42,051 nt of DNA from Bdellovibrionota bacterium (GTDB taxonomy: Bacteria > Bdellovibrionota > Bdellovibrionia > Bdellovibrionales > JAMPXM01). Position numbers and translations under genes: made by a program. Shown here piece by piece: positions 24,540 to 32,749 of the stretch. The notes beneath the pieces were generated by a model that did not search any database, was not told the origin of the DNA, and worked only from the letters and a program-made list of their open reading frames with translations. The stretch is taken from positions 1-42,051 of the forward strand of contig CAUJGS010000026.1 of assembly GCA_963170185.1 (NCBI GenBank). The letters are read 5' to 3'. The first letter of the stretch is position 1, and every line of letters begins with the position of its first letter.

Positions 24540-25511
24540 TTATCTTAAGAGGAAGTACCGATTCAAGTGCGGATGCAGTCGCGACCATTCAGCCCCGGAC
24601 TGACGTTCGGCTTCAACAAATTGTGAAATCGCCGCCACTTTACTATCAAAATCGTCCACCATCGCCACAATCATCGCCTCAAGGAACATCGGCTCTTTTG
24701 GAGAACCGTATTCGAGCTTTCCATGGTGACTCAAGACAATGTGCTTTAGCTTGTCCATGAGGCGATCGTTCATCCCCTCCAGCTCGCGCGCTTTGCTTTC
24801 GATCATCTCAACGGCAATCGACATGTGCCCAAGCAGGCGCCCACGATCGGTGTACGAGTAAGGCCCTTCGCCCTCAAGCTCCCAAAGCTTTCCAATATCG
24901 TGATAAATCGCGCCGAACACCAAAAGCGAAAGGTCCATCTGAACGCCGCTTGCCGTGTAATGCGCATGAATCGACCGCATGAGATTGGATATCGAAAGAA
25001 TATGCTCCAACAAGCCCGAGCGATAAGCGTGATGAATTGTCTTCGCCGCCGGATGAGTGAGAAGACGCCTGTGGACATCCGGCTCATTCAAGGTCGACTG
25101 CAAGAGCTCGCGCACCGGTCCGCTTGGGAGCTCGCCGACCAGAGCCAAGAGTTCACCGAACATCTCGTCGGCCGAACGTCGGCTGGCCGCAACAAGCAAT
25201 CCTGACTCCACGGTCTCTTGCCCCAGCTTTTCCACCTTATGCACGATCAACTGTAAACGCCCCTGAAAGGTCTGAGTCGCCCCTTTTACGCGCACGACGT
25301 CGCCAGTCTGGACGATCAGCTGCGCCGCTTCGGCATTGTCCCAAACACGTGAGTCGATCGAACCCGTACGATCCGCAAGCTGCATCGACAAAAAGTTTTT
25401 TCCGTTTTTTCCTGTGCCGAAATGTTTCTCGCGAACCAAGAAAATGGACTCGATGTTTTGTTTATCGAGAAGCTCGGTGACGAAAGGGCCTTTGTTCTCC
25501 GCTGTGATCAT
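24540..25511 (-). CDS. OB-fold/HD-domain 3'-5' exoribonuclease, YhaM type
   Basis: A 323-residue protein. Residues about 15-110 are an OB-fold nucleic-acid-binding domain (FLVREKHFGTGKNG, LQLADRTGSIDSRVWDN, VRVKGATQTFQGRLQL). Residues about 150-300 are an HD metal-dependent domain with His in AKTIHHAYRSGLLEH, the HD pair in GAIYHDIGKLWE and a further His pair in VLSHHGKLEYGSP. This matches YhaM-family 3'-5' exoribonucleases, best known in Firmicutes but found in Bdellovibrionota and deltaproteobacteria. The ATG at 25511 is preferred (AAGGCGAG upstream); the frame could also begin at a TTG at 25547 that overlaps the preceding stop. It is adjacent to cysE with no gap. Confidence 0.87.
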   Translation of the reverse strand: MITAENKGPFVTELLDKQNIESIFLVREKHFGTGKNGKNFLSMQLADRTGSIDSRVWDNAEAAQLIVQTGDVVRVKGATQTFQGRLQLIVHKVEKLGQETVESGLLVAASRRSADEMFGELLALVGELPSGPVRELLQSTLNEPDVHRRLLTHPAAKTIHHAYRSGLLEHILSISNLMRSIHAHYTASGVQMDLSLLVFGAIYHDIGKLWELEGEGPYSYTDRGRLLGHMSIAVEMIESKARELEGMNDRLMDKLKHIVLSHHGKLEYGSPKEPMFLEAMIVAMVDDFDSKVAAISQFVEAERQSGAEWSRLHPHLNRYFLLR

Positions 25512-25543
25512 GCAAATCAGCTTACTCGCCTTCGGAGGCGGGC

Positions 25544-26029
25544 TCAAAGCAGCTTTTCAATTTCATTGGCGATTGACTCAGGCGTACGCGTCGGCGCAAA
25601 GCGGTCGACAACATTGCCGTCGCGATCGACTAAAAACTTCGTGAAATTCCATAAAATAGGGCCTTTTCCCATGAAACCGGGGGTCTCGGCTTTCAAATCT
25701 TTATAGAGCGGATGCGACTCTCCACCGTTGACTTTCACTTTCGTCATCACCGGAAAACTCACCTGATAATCGTTCTGACAAAATGAGGCGATTTCCTGAT
25801 CGCCGCCAGGTTCCTGGCTGCCGAACTGATTGCATGGAAACCCCAGAATCAAAAAGCCACGCTCTCGGTATTTTTCATACAAGGCCTGGAGGCCCTTGTA
25901 CTGCGGCGTAAAACCACATTTGCTTGCCACATTGACGATCAAAAGAACTTTTCCTTTTAGGTCCTCTTCTGAAATCGTCGAGCCGGCGGACGACGCAAGC
26001 TGCTTCCAGTCGTATTTCTTAAAATCCAT
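25544..26029 (-). CDS. Glutathione peroxidase-family thiol peroxidase
   Basis: A 161-residue cytoplasmic enzyme. The active-site motif NVASKCGFT has cysteine (about residue 38), not selenocysteine. Other family residues are GFPCNQFG (with a second cysteine, suggesting a thioredoxin-dependent two-cysteine mechanism), the Gln in KGLQALYEKY and the Trp-Asn of ILWNFTKFLVD. It reduces hydrogen peroxide or lipid hydroperoxides. The length matches bacterial BtuE/Gpx proteins. It lies 21 bases after the lipoprotein gene and near the exoribonuclease gene; co-transcription is likely. Confidence 0.93.
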   Translation of the reverse strand: MDFKKYDWKQLASSAGSTISEEDLKGKVLLIVNVASKCGFTPQYKGLQALYEKYRERGFLILGFPCNQFGSQEPGGDQEIASFCQNDYQVSFPVMTKVKVNGGESHPLYKDLKAETPGFMGKGPILWNFTKFLVDRDGNVVDRFAPTRTPESIANEIEKLL

Positions 26030-26050
26030 TCGGCTGACTCGTTTCGTTTC

Positions 26051-26782
26051 TTATTCGCTCTGTTTGTCGGGGTTTGCCGCCAAGCCTTGGCAGAGCAGAG
26101 CCCGCTTCGAGGAATCGTAAATCGTCACTCGCGAGACTTCGACTCGCGTTCCGTTTTTCACCGAAAAGAGGTAGGTCCCGGCTAGCGCACTAACGTGGCG
26201 ATCGTCGCCGATGGCAAAAAGAAGACCTTCCCCTTTGATACTCTTTTCCACGACGCTCGAAATATCCATATACGTTTGGCAACCCGCCCCGACAGAGTCG
26301 CTTCCCACGCGACGCTTGCGAGCATTGGAAATGTACCAAACTCGACGCTTGGACTTGGGGTCGACCCCTTCACCAAACTCGAAGACGACTCGCATCGCAC
26401 CGCGGTTTTCCAAAACAAAGTCTCGAAGATCCAAGTCGCCCCCGCCAGGACCAAACTGGATTTTGTGATTTCGCCCGCCCAATACGCCGTGAGTTTGTTC
26501 GATCAGGTAAACCGCAACCGGCTTCAGATCCGTTTCGACCGATGACTTTACAACAGCGGACTCTTTGGATTCCTTCTGCTCAGCGACCTTGGTGGCATTG
26601 CCCAACAGATCTTTTAATGGACGCTCGGGGTCCACTAGGCGCTGCCAAAGGGATTCGGGAAGAGGGACAGCTCCGACACCGCTGCTTGATGTGCGCTCGA
26701 CATAGGGACGCGACTTCCAAGGTGGTTCCTTTTGACAGCCCACCAAGGCCGTGACGAACACAAATGCCCATGCCGCCTTCAA
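26051..26782 (-). CDS. Lipoprotein of unknown function
   Basis: A 243-residue protein starting at TTG (26782), whose start shares bases with the upstream stop (TTGA) and has AAAGGAAG seven bases upstream; no ATG occurs until about residue 130. The signal sequence ends in lipobox LVGC (Cys about residue 16). The mature part has a Ser/Lys-rich linker (about 55-85) and a beta-rich domain (about 90-235) with GRNHKIQFGPGGGDLDLRDF and three cysteines. I do not recognise the fold. The tight coupling to the GYF-TPR membrane protein suggests the two act together in the envelope; that is inference. Confidence 0.8.
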   Translation of the reverse strand: MKAAWAFVFVTALVGCQKEPPWKSRPYVERTSSSGVGAVPLPESLWQRLVDPERPLKDLLGNATKVAEQKESKESAVVKSSVETDLKPVAVYLIEQTHGVLGGRNHKIQFGPGGGDLDLRDFVLENRGAMRVVFEFGEGVDPKSKRRVWYISNARKRRVGSDSVGAGCQTYMDISSVVEKSIKGEGLLFAIGDDRHVSALAGTYLFSVKNGTRVEVSRVTIYDSSKRALLCQGLAANPDKQSE

Positions 26783-28743
26783 GGAGTGGCTTCCTTTCCG
26801 GCCGAAGCACCGATCACGTCATCGTGAAGCTTAATGACCGGAATAGAGTTCGGAAAGAGCACTTTCAAACGCTCGACAGCTTGTGCCGACCGTTCGCTGA
26901 CAATCTGACTATCCGCGCGCGCAACCGCCACTTGTGCGGCAAGCGTGCTCGCCGCCGCTGAATCCGATTTCGTGAGCGCTGTCCAAGTCTGAAGTGAACA
27001 GTTCTGATCCCCCGCGCGTTCACACAAACGAGCCTCAAGAATAGAAGCCTGAGGCACCGTTTCCCCTTGTGTCGGCTTGGCAAACTTGAGTGCGGCTCGC
27101 GCTTCGTCGTCGCGTCCCTGAAGCATCAAGAGATATGCGTTTGCCGCCTGCATTTCCGGATCATTGGTCTTAGCACTTAGAGACTCATTGATAAGACTAG
27201 CCGCTTCAGTTTTCCGATCGGCTTTCACCAAGGCCAGTGCGTAAAGTGCTTTTGCCGAGTTGGTTTTCACTCGCCCCGCGAAGTCCTTCACCAGTGGTAG
27301 AATCTGCTTCCAACGCAGGATCTCAAGATACAAAAGCGGATCGAAGTAGAATTCCTCGGTCTGGAAGGGGTCTGACTCCAAGGCCTGCTTCAGACGCGTC
27401 ATCGAGCGCTTCTTGTTTCCGTCCAACCAATCCGCGACGGCCCCGATCGTGAGCATCTCCTGACGATAAGCCCCCGCCGTGCGCAGATCCTCGATCTCCA
27501 CCGCATTCGCCGCCGGGCGCGCCTGGCCATCTTTTAAGTGCAGAAGCGAACGCAATAGCTTGCTTGGCGCACCGAGTGCCGTGTGAGTTTCAAGCTTACG
27601 CAAATTCTGAATCGCATCCGGGCGCAAACCTGAAGTCGCCTGCGCCACCGCGAGGTTGAAATACGCGATCGGCCCCGACTCCGGTTCGCGCACCAGACGC
27701 GCCAGCGAGTTCTGCGCCTCAAGCGGCTCATCCGACTGAAGACTCGCGATCGCCAATGCGATCTTCGCTCGCGTCTTGGATTCGCTTGAAGTCAGTCGCG
27801 GCATGAGATCCTCGAGACGGCGTTTCGCCGCCAAGGTTTCGCGATCCAAACGCAGTTTCAAGATCGCCGCCCGAAGGTCGGTCTCCATATCAAGGTGCGG
27901 CTCTTTGTTGATTTGCTCGTAAAGCTTTTGCGAGCGAACAAATTCGCCGCGAGACCAAGCTCGATCCGCTTCTTTGCGAAGCTCTTGAACTTCCAGTGCA
28001 CGCTGTTGCGCGCGTTTTACCGGGGCCACGCGGAAGAAATAAAAACTCGCTCCCAATATCGCCACCGCGACGGCGACGATACCCCAAAGCGCTCGCGACG
28101 TCTTGCGAACTGATGCGCCAGACTCGGATTCTCGTCCCGACGGCGGCGTGTAAGAAAGCGTGCTGTGCACGTTCGACGATTTCGAGCCCGACGATTTCGA
28201 AGACCCACCGGACTTCCCGCTGCGCGCCTCGCGATTCAAATCGCGAACTCCGCCATGAGAAATCACCTCTCGTTCGGTGGATTCCGAAACGATTTCGGCG
28301 TCCGAAATGCGCGATACGTTTATGGAGCTATCAAATTTTGCATTGGTCGCCGAGCCATGAATCCCCGTGCCACCTTGAAACTCCACGCGTGGAGTTTTGT
28401 CATCCGAACCGCGATTCGTGATCGTCTCGGCACCCGATTCGCCGACCTCCGTGTCGTCACGGACCGACATCAAACCCGTGCGGATTTCATCGACGACGCT
28501 TGAAAACAGGGCTTCATCGCGGATATGACGCCAGCGCGACTGCGGCGCGATCACTTCGTCGATCACGACGAGTTCTTTTGCACGCAAACGGCGAATCACC
28601 TCGCCGGTCGCAAACGGTCCCAACACGCGATCTCCGGATTTCACCAGCCAAAGCGTGTCTTTCCCGAAACTGCCCGCCGTCTTGCCTGAAACCGTGCCAG
28701 CTGAAGTTTTTGTCTTACCAAGTTGCTGATCGCTCGCCGACAC
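26779..28743 (-). CDS. GYF-domain, single-TM, TPR membrane protein
   Basis: A 654-residue protein. Residues about 30-80 are a GYF_2-like domain (LWLVKSGDRVLGPFATGEVI ... WRHIRDEALF). A long disordered, Ser/Gly/Lys-rich linker (about 90-210) follows, then one transmembrane helix (about 218-238, ALWGIVAVAVAILGASFYFF) and a long TPR-like helical region (about 245-640) predicted periplasmic. The GTG at 28743 is secure, because AGGAGG lies five bases upstream. A cytoplasmic GYF domain, single helix and periplasmic domain recall GltJ of the Myxococcus gliding machine, which has zinc-ribbon and GYF domains, but no zinc-ribbon cysteines are seen here and the periplasmic part differs. Coupled to the downstream lipoprotein gene. 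Confidence 0.83.
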   Translation of the reverse strand: MSASDQQLGKTKTSAGTVSGKTAGSFGKDTLWLVKSGDRVLGPFATGEVIRRLRAKELVVIDEVIAPQSRWRHIRDEALFSSVVDEIRTGLMSVRDDTEVGESGAETITNRGSDDKTPRVEFQGGTGIHGSATNAKFDSSINVSRISDAEIVSESTEREVISHGGVRDLNREARSGKSGGSSKSSGSKSSNVHSTLSYTPPSGRESESGASVRKTSRALWGIVAVAVAILGASFYFFRVAPVKRAQQRALEVQELRKEADRAWSRGEFVRSQKLYEQINKEPHLDMETDLRAAILKLRLDRETLAAKRRLEDLMPRLTSSESKTRAKIALAIASLQSDEPLEAQNSLARLVREPESGPIAYFNLAVAQATSGLRPDAIQNLRKLETHTALGAPSKLLRSLLHLKDGQARPAANAVEIEDLRTAGAYRQEMLTIGAVADWLDGNKKRSMTRLKQALESDPFQTEEFYFDPLLYLEILRWKQILPLVKDFAGRVKTNSAKALYALALVKADRKTEAASLINESLSAKTNDPEMQAANAYLLMLQGRDDEARAALKFAKPTQGETVPQASILEARLCERAGDQNCSLQTWTALTKSDSAAASTLAAQVAVARADSQIVSERSAQAVERLKVLFPNSIPVIKLHDDVIGASAGKEATP

Positions 28744-28747
28744 TAAG

Positions 28748-28753
28748 CCTCCT
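28748..28753 (-). promoter_or_regulatory. Ribosome binding site AGGAGG of the GYF-TPR gene
   Basis: A consensus AGGAGG four to five bases before the GTG at 28743 shows that this non-ATG codon is the true start. Confidence 0.85.
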
Positions 28754-28830
28754 GAATTACAGCACTTAGTTTCTCTGATGTGCGTTCAGGATTGAAGCGT
28801 TTCTCCACTACTAGACGTTCGGCTGGCAGG

Positions 28831-28966
28831 CGGAACGACACCCCCAAATCTCTACGCGCCCCTGCGCGGAGAGCAGTGTAGCCCGGAGGGCGAAACGACG
28901 CCCCTAAATCTCTCCGCGCCCCTGCGCGGAGAGCAGTGCAGCCCGGAGGGCGAAACGACGCCCCTA
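28831..28966. repeat. Two 60-base tandem repeats plus remnant, hairpin forming (REP-like)
   Basis: Units at 28831-28890 and 28891-28950 differ at 5 of 60 positions; a 16-base remnant (28951-28966) repeats the start of unit two. Each contains a hairpin: CTCTCCGCGC (28910-28919), loop CCCT, GCGCGGAGAG (28924-28933) is a perfect 10-base stem in unit two and has one mismatch in unit one (28850-28873). A second short dyad, GCCC-GGAG-GGC, flanks it. The remnant ends within the purH stop codon, so the array starts exactly where coding ends. There is no T-run, so it is not a standard terminator. Dispersed elements of this kind occur between genes in many genomes. Confidence 0.85.
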
Positions 28967-30496
28967 GTGACGGAAATGGCGGGTGCCGGTGAGGACTGTT
29001 GTGATACCGAGGGCTTGTGCACGACTGAGAACTTCTTCGTCGCGAATCGAGCCGCCTGGCTGAATCACATAGCGAATTCCCGCTTCCGCGATCTTTTCCA
29101 TCGAATCGGCAAACGGGAAAAACGCATCGCTCGCGAGCACTGGGTTCACGCAGTTTGGCTGATGCTTTTTCATTCGGCCAATCGCCTGTTCGACGGCATC
29201 GACGCGATTGACCTGCCCCATACCTAAGCCCACCGTCTGTCCTTCGCTTGCGATCGCGATCGCGTTGGAGCGTAGATGCGCGCAGACTTTCCAGGCCAAA
29301 AGCAGATCGGCCTTCAAAGCGCTCGTGAGTTCCGTAGACGCCTTGGCACCGGCGATCTTCCAAGCATCGCTCCAGTCGCTCGTTCGATCCGCCGATTGCA
29401 TGAGATACCCGCCTGCGATGGTTTTAAACTGTCGCACCGGCTGATGGTCCGAAAGCCCCGACCATTTCAAAATACGCAGATCCTTTTTCACCTTAAGACG
29501 CGTCAACGCCTCCGGCGTGAAGTCCGGCGCGACCACGCACTCAAGGAAAATAGAAGCCATCGCTTCGGCCGCCGCAAAGTCGACCTGTCGATTCAAGGCG
29601 ATGATGCCACCAAATACACTGACCGGATCCGCGGCAATACCCCGACGAACCGCGCCCGCCAAATCGCGATCGGTGCCAACACCGCAAGGATTGTTATGTT
29701 TAACTGCGACAGCCGCTGGGCTGCGGAACTCCGTCACGGCCGAGCAAGCCGCGTCGAGATCGAGCAGGTTATTATAGGAAAGTGGTTTCCCGTGCAGAAT
29801 TTCGGCATCGTGAAGGCCCGACTTCGCCATTGGATCTCGGTACCAAGACGCCTTTTGGTGAGGGTTTTCGCCATAGCGAAGTTCCGAAACCAAGCGCCCA
29901 GTGAGGTTGTTCCAAGCATCGGCATCTGGCGAAAGTGTTCGAGCGATCAAGTCATCGTACTGACTCGTGTGCGAGAACACTTTTGCCGCCAAAGCTCGGC
30001 GCTCTTCCAATGTCGGAGCCGTCGCCTTTGCCTGAATCCACTGATAGTCGCGCGGGTCCGTGACCACGGTCAGGCGTTGGTGGTTCTTCGCAGCCGAACG
30101 CAGCATGCTTGGACCGCCGATATCGATGTATTCAATCAGCTCGTCGCCCTTAAGCCCCTTCGCGCGAGCCGCCTCGAACGGATAAAGATTCACGACCAAG
30201 AGATCAAACGGCTCGAGACCTTCTTTGCGAAGAAGACTCGCATCTTCTTCCATCCCATCGCGAGAAAGCAACGCCATGTGAACACGCGGGTGAAGCGTCT
30301 TCACTCGACCATCCATCACTTCGGGAAATCCCGTTTGTTCGGAGATATCGATCGCCGGAATCCCGCTGTCACGAAGGTGTTTCAGCGTTCCACCGGTGGA
30401 AACCACCCGCAGGCCTTCGGCCACCAGCGGTTTTAAGAACTCAACCAATCCGGACTTATCCGAGACGCTCACCAGGGCATTTTTGAATTTCGGCAT
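28964..30496 (-). CDS. purH: Bifunctional AICAR formyltransferase / IMP cyclohydrolase
   Basis: A 510-residue enzyme for the last two steps of purine synthesis, AICAR to FAICAR to IMP. The N-terminal IMP cyclohydrolase (MGS-like fold, about 1-190) shows ALVSVSDKSGL, STGGTLKHL, GFPEVMDGRVKTLHP and DIGGPSMLRSAAKN. The formyltransferase domain follows with LRYGENPHQKA, the catalytic KHNNPCG motif, DPVSVFGGIIA and the C-terminal IQPGGSIRD. It is full length compared with E. coli (529). The ATG at 30496 lies 14 bases after mlaD; the gap holds a 5-base inverted repeat (CTAAG/CTTAG, 30500-30514) that spans the mlaD stop and the ribosome site. It ends at the tandem repeat array. Confidence 0.96.
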   Translation of the reverse strand: MPKFKNALVSVSDKSGLVEFLKPLVAEGLRVVSTGGTLKHLRDSGIPAIDISEQTGFPEVMDGRVKTLHPRVHMALLSRDGMEEDASLLRKEGLEPFDLLVVNLYPFEAARAKGLKGDELIEYIDIGGPSMLRSAAKNHQRLTVVTDPRDYQWIQAKATAPTLEERRALAAKVFSHTSQYDDLIARTLSPDADAWNNLTGRLVSELRYGENPHQKASWYRDPMAKSGLHDAEILHGKPLSYNNLLDLDAACSAVTEFRSPAAVAVKHNNPCGVGTDRDLAGAVRRGIAADPVSVFGGIIALNRQVDFAAAEAMASIFLECVVAPDFTPEALTRLKVKKDLRILKWSGLSDHQPVRQFKTIAGGYLMQSADRTSDWSDAWKIAGAKASTELTSALKADLLLAWKVCAHLRSNAIAIASEGQTVGLGMGQVNRVDAVEQAIGRMKKHQPNCVNPVLASDAFFPFADSMEKIAEAGIRYVIQPGGSIRDEEVLSRAQALGITTVLTGTRHFRH

Positions 30497-30510
30497 GGCC
30501 TAAGACTAGC

Positions 30511-31890
30511 TTAGAACGGAAGACGCGTCATCAGGAGTTTGAGATCGTCGTTGGTCAGGAAAAGACCACCGCCGACAAACGCGCTCGCACTGCCATTCTG
30601 ACCAGCGAGATTTTCTCCACCGACCGTGAAGTAAAGCCCACTCCAGATATTGTAACGCGCAGACGCACGAACCTGGATATTTGCAAAATCATAGGCTTCG
30701 GCCGTCAAGCGAAGGTCACGCTTAAAGAAGTAGTAGTCCAAACCAACGCCGCCCGTGTTCTCGAGAAGACCGCCGCGCACCGTGAGATTCCAGAAGTTCT
30801 TCGCAAACTGCGCATTGAACTTTACACGGTCCTGGAACGTGCGGTTTTCGACAGTGACTGTTTCAACGCCATTGGTCGTCGACGCCGTGCGGATCCTCTC
30901 CCGTGTTCCCGTTGCATCATCCACCACGCCGATTTCGTAGTAGCGATCCACACCGGGTTGAAGGCGCAAACTGATATAAGACTTCGCCTCGCTCGAGGCC
31001 GTGAGATAGTGCGTGTGATAATCAAAGCTCGTCTGTAGACGGTTGCTCGTATCAAGTAGATTGTTTATTCCAGAAATCGCCGTATTCAGCTCTTCTGCCG
31101 TCTCCGCATCGTTGACGAGCTTCCCGATCGTGCCTTCGCCGCGGTTGATCTTGGCCGTGATTTCCTCGACGTTCTTTAGCGTGCCCTCGATCTTCTTTAA
31201 GCTCTGCATGGCGTCTTTGAAAGCCGCCTTGAAGCCATCATCGGACTGATCGTTCACGAGTTCATTGATCGTGTCCGTGGTCTCGCGAAGATTCGAGATG
31301 ATCTCACCTAGGTCGTCTTTGCGCTCCGCGGAAAGCGCCGCAAGATCCGTTGTCAGACGTTCGATATTGTCGACGATACGACCAAGTGGTTTGTCCTTGT
31401 CGCCCTCGGTCGCCGCTTTGATATTTTCCGCAACCTGAGAAATCGACGCCGTGATCTTTGAAATCTCACCGATGAGACGGTCCACCGACGCGCGATCGTC
31501 GACGACCATGATCTGGTCGCCTGACTGCAAAGGCGGGTCACGAACGTCGCCGCCAATGACCTCGACGAACTTGTCGCCAAGAATCCCGTTGGGACGAATC
31601 TCCACGCGCGCTGATTTCGTAATAGGCGTGTCGCCTTTCAATACGACCTCAACTCGCGCCATACCATTTTCCAACCGAATGTCTTTGATCATCCCGACCG
31701 GGATACCGGCCATACGAATGTTCGAGTTTTTCACCAACCCGCTGGCGTCATCCATAAAGAAGTGCGCGTTCTTGGTCGAACCTAAGCCCGCCGGGTCGTT
31801 TGAGACCTTGATCGACATGGTCGCAATGATGCCTGAAACAATCAGCACAAGAAGGCCGACTTTAAACTCAGGCGCTGCAAACAAACCCAT
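30511..31890 (-). CDS. mlaD: MCE-domain lipid transport protein with barrel-like C-terminal domain
   Basis: A 459-residue protein. An N-terminal membrane anchor (about 10-28) is followed by an MCE domain (about 38-120: FFMDDASGLVKNSNIRMAGI, GILGDKFVEV), which in MlaD forms a hexameric lipid-binding ring. Next is a coiled-coil stretch with repeating hydrophobics (about 130-290). The last ~165 residues are alternating amphipathic strands (FNAQFAKNFWNLTVRGGLLE, GVGLDYYFFKRDLRLTAEAY) ending in phenylalanine, as in outer-membrane barrels. E. coli MlaD is 183 residues. The form seen here would run from inner to outer membrane in one chain; whether the end is a true barrel is inference. The ATG at 31890 has GAGG upstream; mlaF is 28 bases away. 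Confidence 0.88.
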   Translation of the reverse strand: MGLFAAPEFKVGLLVLIVSGIIATMSIKVSNDPAGLGSTKNAHFFMDDASGLVKNSNIRMAGIPVGMIKDIRLENGMARVEVVLKGDTPITKSARVEIRPNGILGDKFVEVIGGDVRDPPLQSGDQIMVVDDRASVDRLIGEISKITASISQVAENIKAATEGDKDKPLGRIVDNIERLTTDLAALSAERKDDLGEIISNLRETTDTINELVNDQSDDGFKAAFKDAMQSLKKIEGTLKNVEEITAKINRGEGTIGKLVNDAETAEELNTAISGINNLLDTSNRLQTSFDYHTHYLTASSEAKSYISLRLQPGVDRYYEIGVVDDATGTRERIRTASTTNGVETVTVENRTFQDRVKFNAQFAKNFWNLTVRGGLLENTGGVGLDYYFFKRDLRLTAEAYDFANIQVRASARYNIWSGLYFTVGGENLAGQNGSASAFVGGGLFLTNDDLKLLMTRLPF

Positions 31891-31918
31891 GCATCCTCAC
31901 CACATCAGACCAAGCACG

Positions 31919-32749
31919 TTACTCGACAGTCCGCGTTCCATTGCCGTTTTGGCTATCGTGCACCTGAAGTTCTTTGCGAACTCCCTTGGCGACGAATCGT
32001 TTCACCAAATCGATATCCGAATTCAAAAAGTCCTGCGGCGTTCCGTGCAGCAGAACACGCCCGCTGTCCAACATCACAACATGATCCGCGATGCGAAATG
32101 CGGCGTACAAATCGTGACTTACGACAACCGACGTCGTCCCTTGCCTCAAATTATGAGTGGAGACGATGAGATTATCCACCATTTCCGTGAGGACCGGGTC
32201 GAGTCCAGTGGTCGGTTCATCATAGACAAGAATTTCCGGATCAAGCGCCAAGGCACGAGCAAGTCCTACACGCTTTCGCATACCACCTGACATTTCTGAA
32301 GGCAGTTTTCCATAGTGCTTTTCGTCAAGACCCGACTCCTTAAGACGCGCACGCGCAATCTCCACCATCTTGGTCTTGCTTAAGTCTCGGCGATGTTCTT
32401 TTAGCGGAAACACGACATTCTCCAACGCCGTCATATCGTCAAAAAGTGCCGCATACTGAAACAACATCCCGAACTTATTGCGAAGTTTCGTCAGTTCCTC
32501 GACCGTCATACCGGTGATTTCTTGACTGAAGATCTTGATCGAACCGGACGTCGGCTTAAGAAGCCCAAGAATATGTTTCAGAAGAACCGATTTACCCGTG
32601 CCCGAGTATCCGATCAAAACCGTGATCTGTCCTTTTGGAATCTCAAGACTCATTCCATTCAAAACAAACTCTCGTCCATCGAAGGACTTCTTCAAGTCCT
32701 TGATCGAGATGGCGGACACTGGCTGATCATGAATCTCAACTACTTCCAA
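31919..32749 (-). CDS. mlaF: Mla-type lipid transport ATPase
   Basis: A 276-residue ABC ATPase with Walker A GYSGTGKSV, Q-loop LFQYAALFD, signature MSGGMRKR and Walker B ILVYDEPTTGLDP. The GMRKRVGLARAL sequence is typical for MlaF/Ttg2A. It energises phospholipid movement between the membranes together with MlaE and MlaD. The start is TTG at 32749 with GGAA upstream and overlaps the last codons of mlaE; a GTG at 32719 is a weaker alternative. The order mlaE-mlaF-mlaD differs from the E. coli order mlaF-mlaE-mlaD, and mlaB and mlaC are absent here. Confidence 0.93.
   Translation of the reverse strand: MEVVEIHDQPVSAISIKDLKKSFDGREFVLNGMSLEIPKGQITVLIGYSGTGKSVLLKHILGLLKPTSGSIKIFSQEITGMTVEELTKLRNKFGMLFQYAALFDDMTALENVVFPLKEHRRDLSKTKMVEIARARLKESGLDEKHYGKLPSEMSGGMRKRVGLARALALDPEILVYDEPTTGLDPVLTEMVDNLIVSTHNLRQGTTSVVVSHDLYAAFRIADHVVMLDSGRVLLHGTPQDFLNSDIDLVKRFVAKGVRKELQVHDSQNGNGTRTVE

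Noticed and set aside
28743-29363. 206-residue minus-strand open frame with periodic 20-residue repeats
   Set aside because: It lies antiphase to purH and across the 60-base tandem repeats; the periodicity is a translation of the non-coding repeat, and purH is clearly the gene here.
29276-30436. 386-residue plus-strand open frame
   Set aside because: It is opposite purH, has an Arg/His-rich composition without family features, and is a shadow of the purH codon bias.
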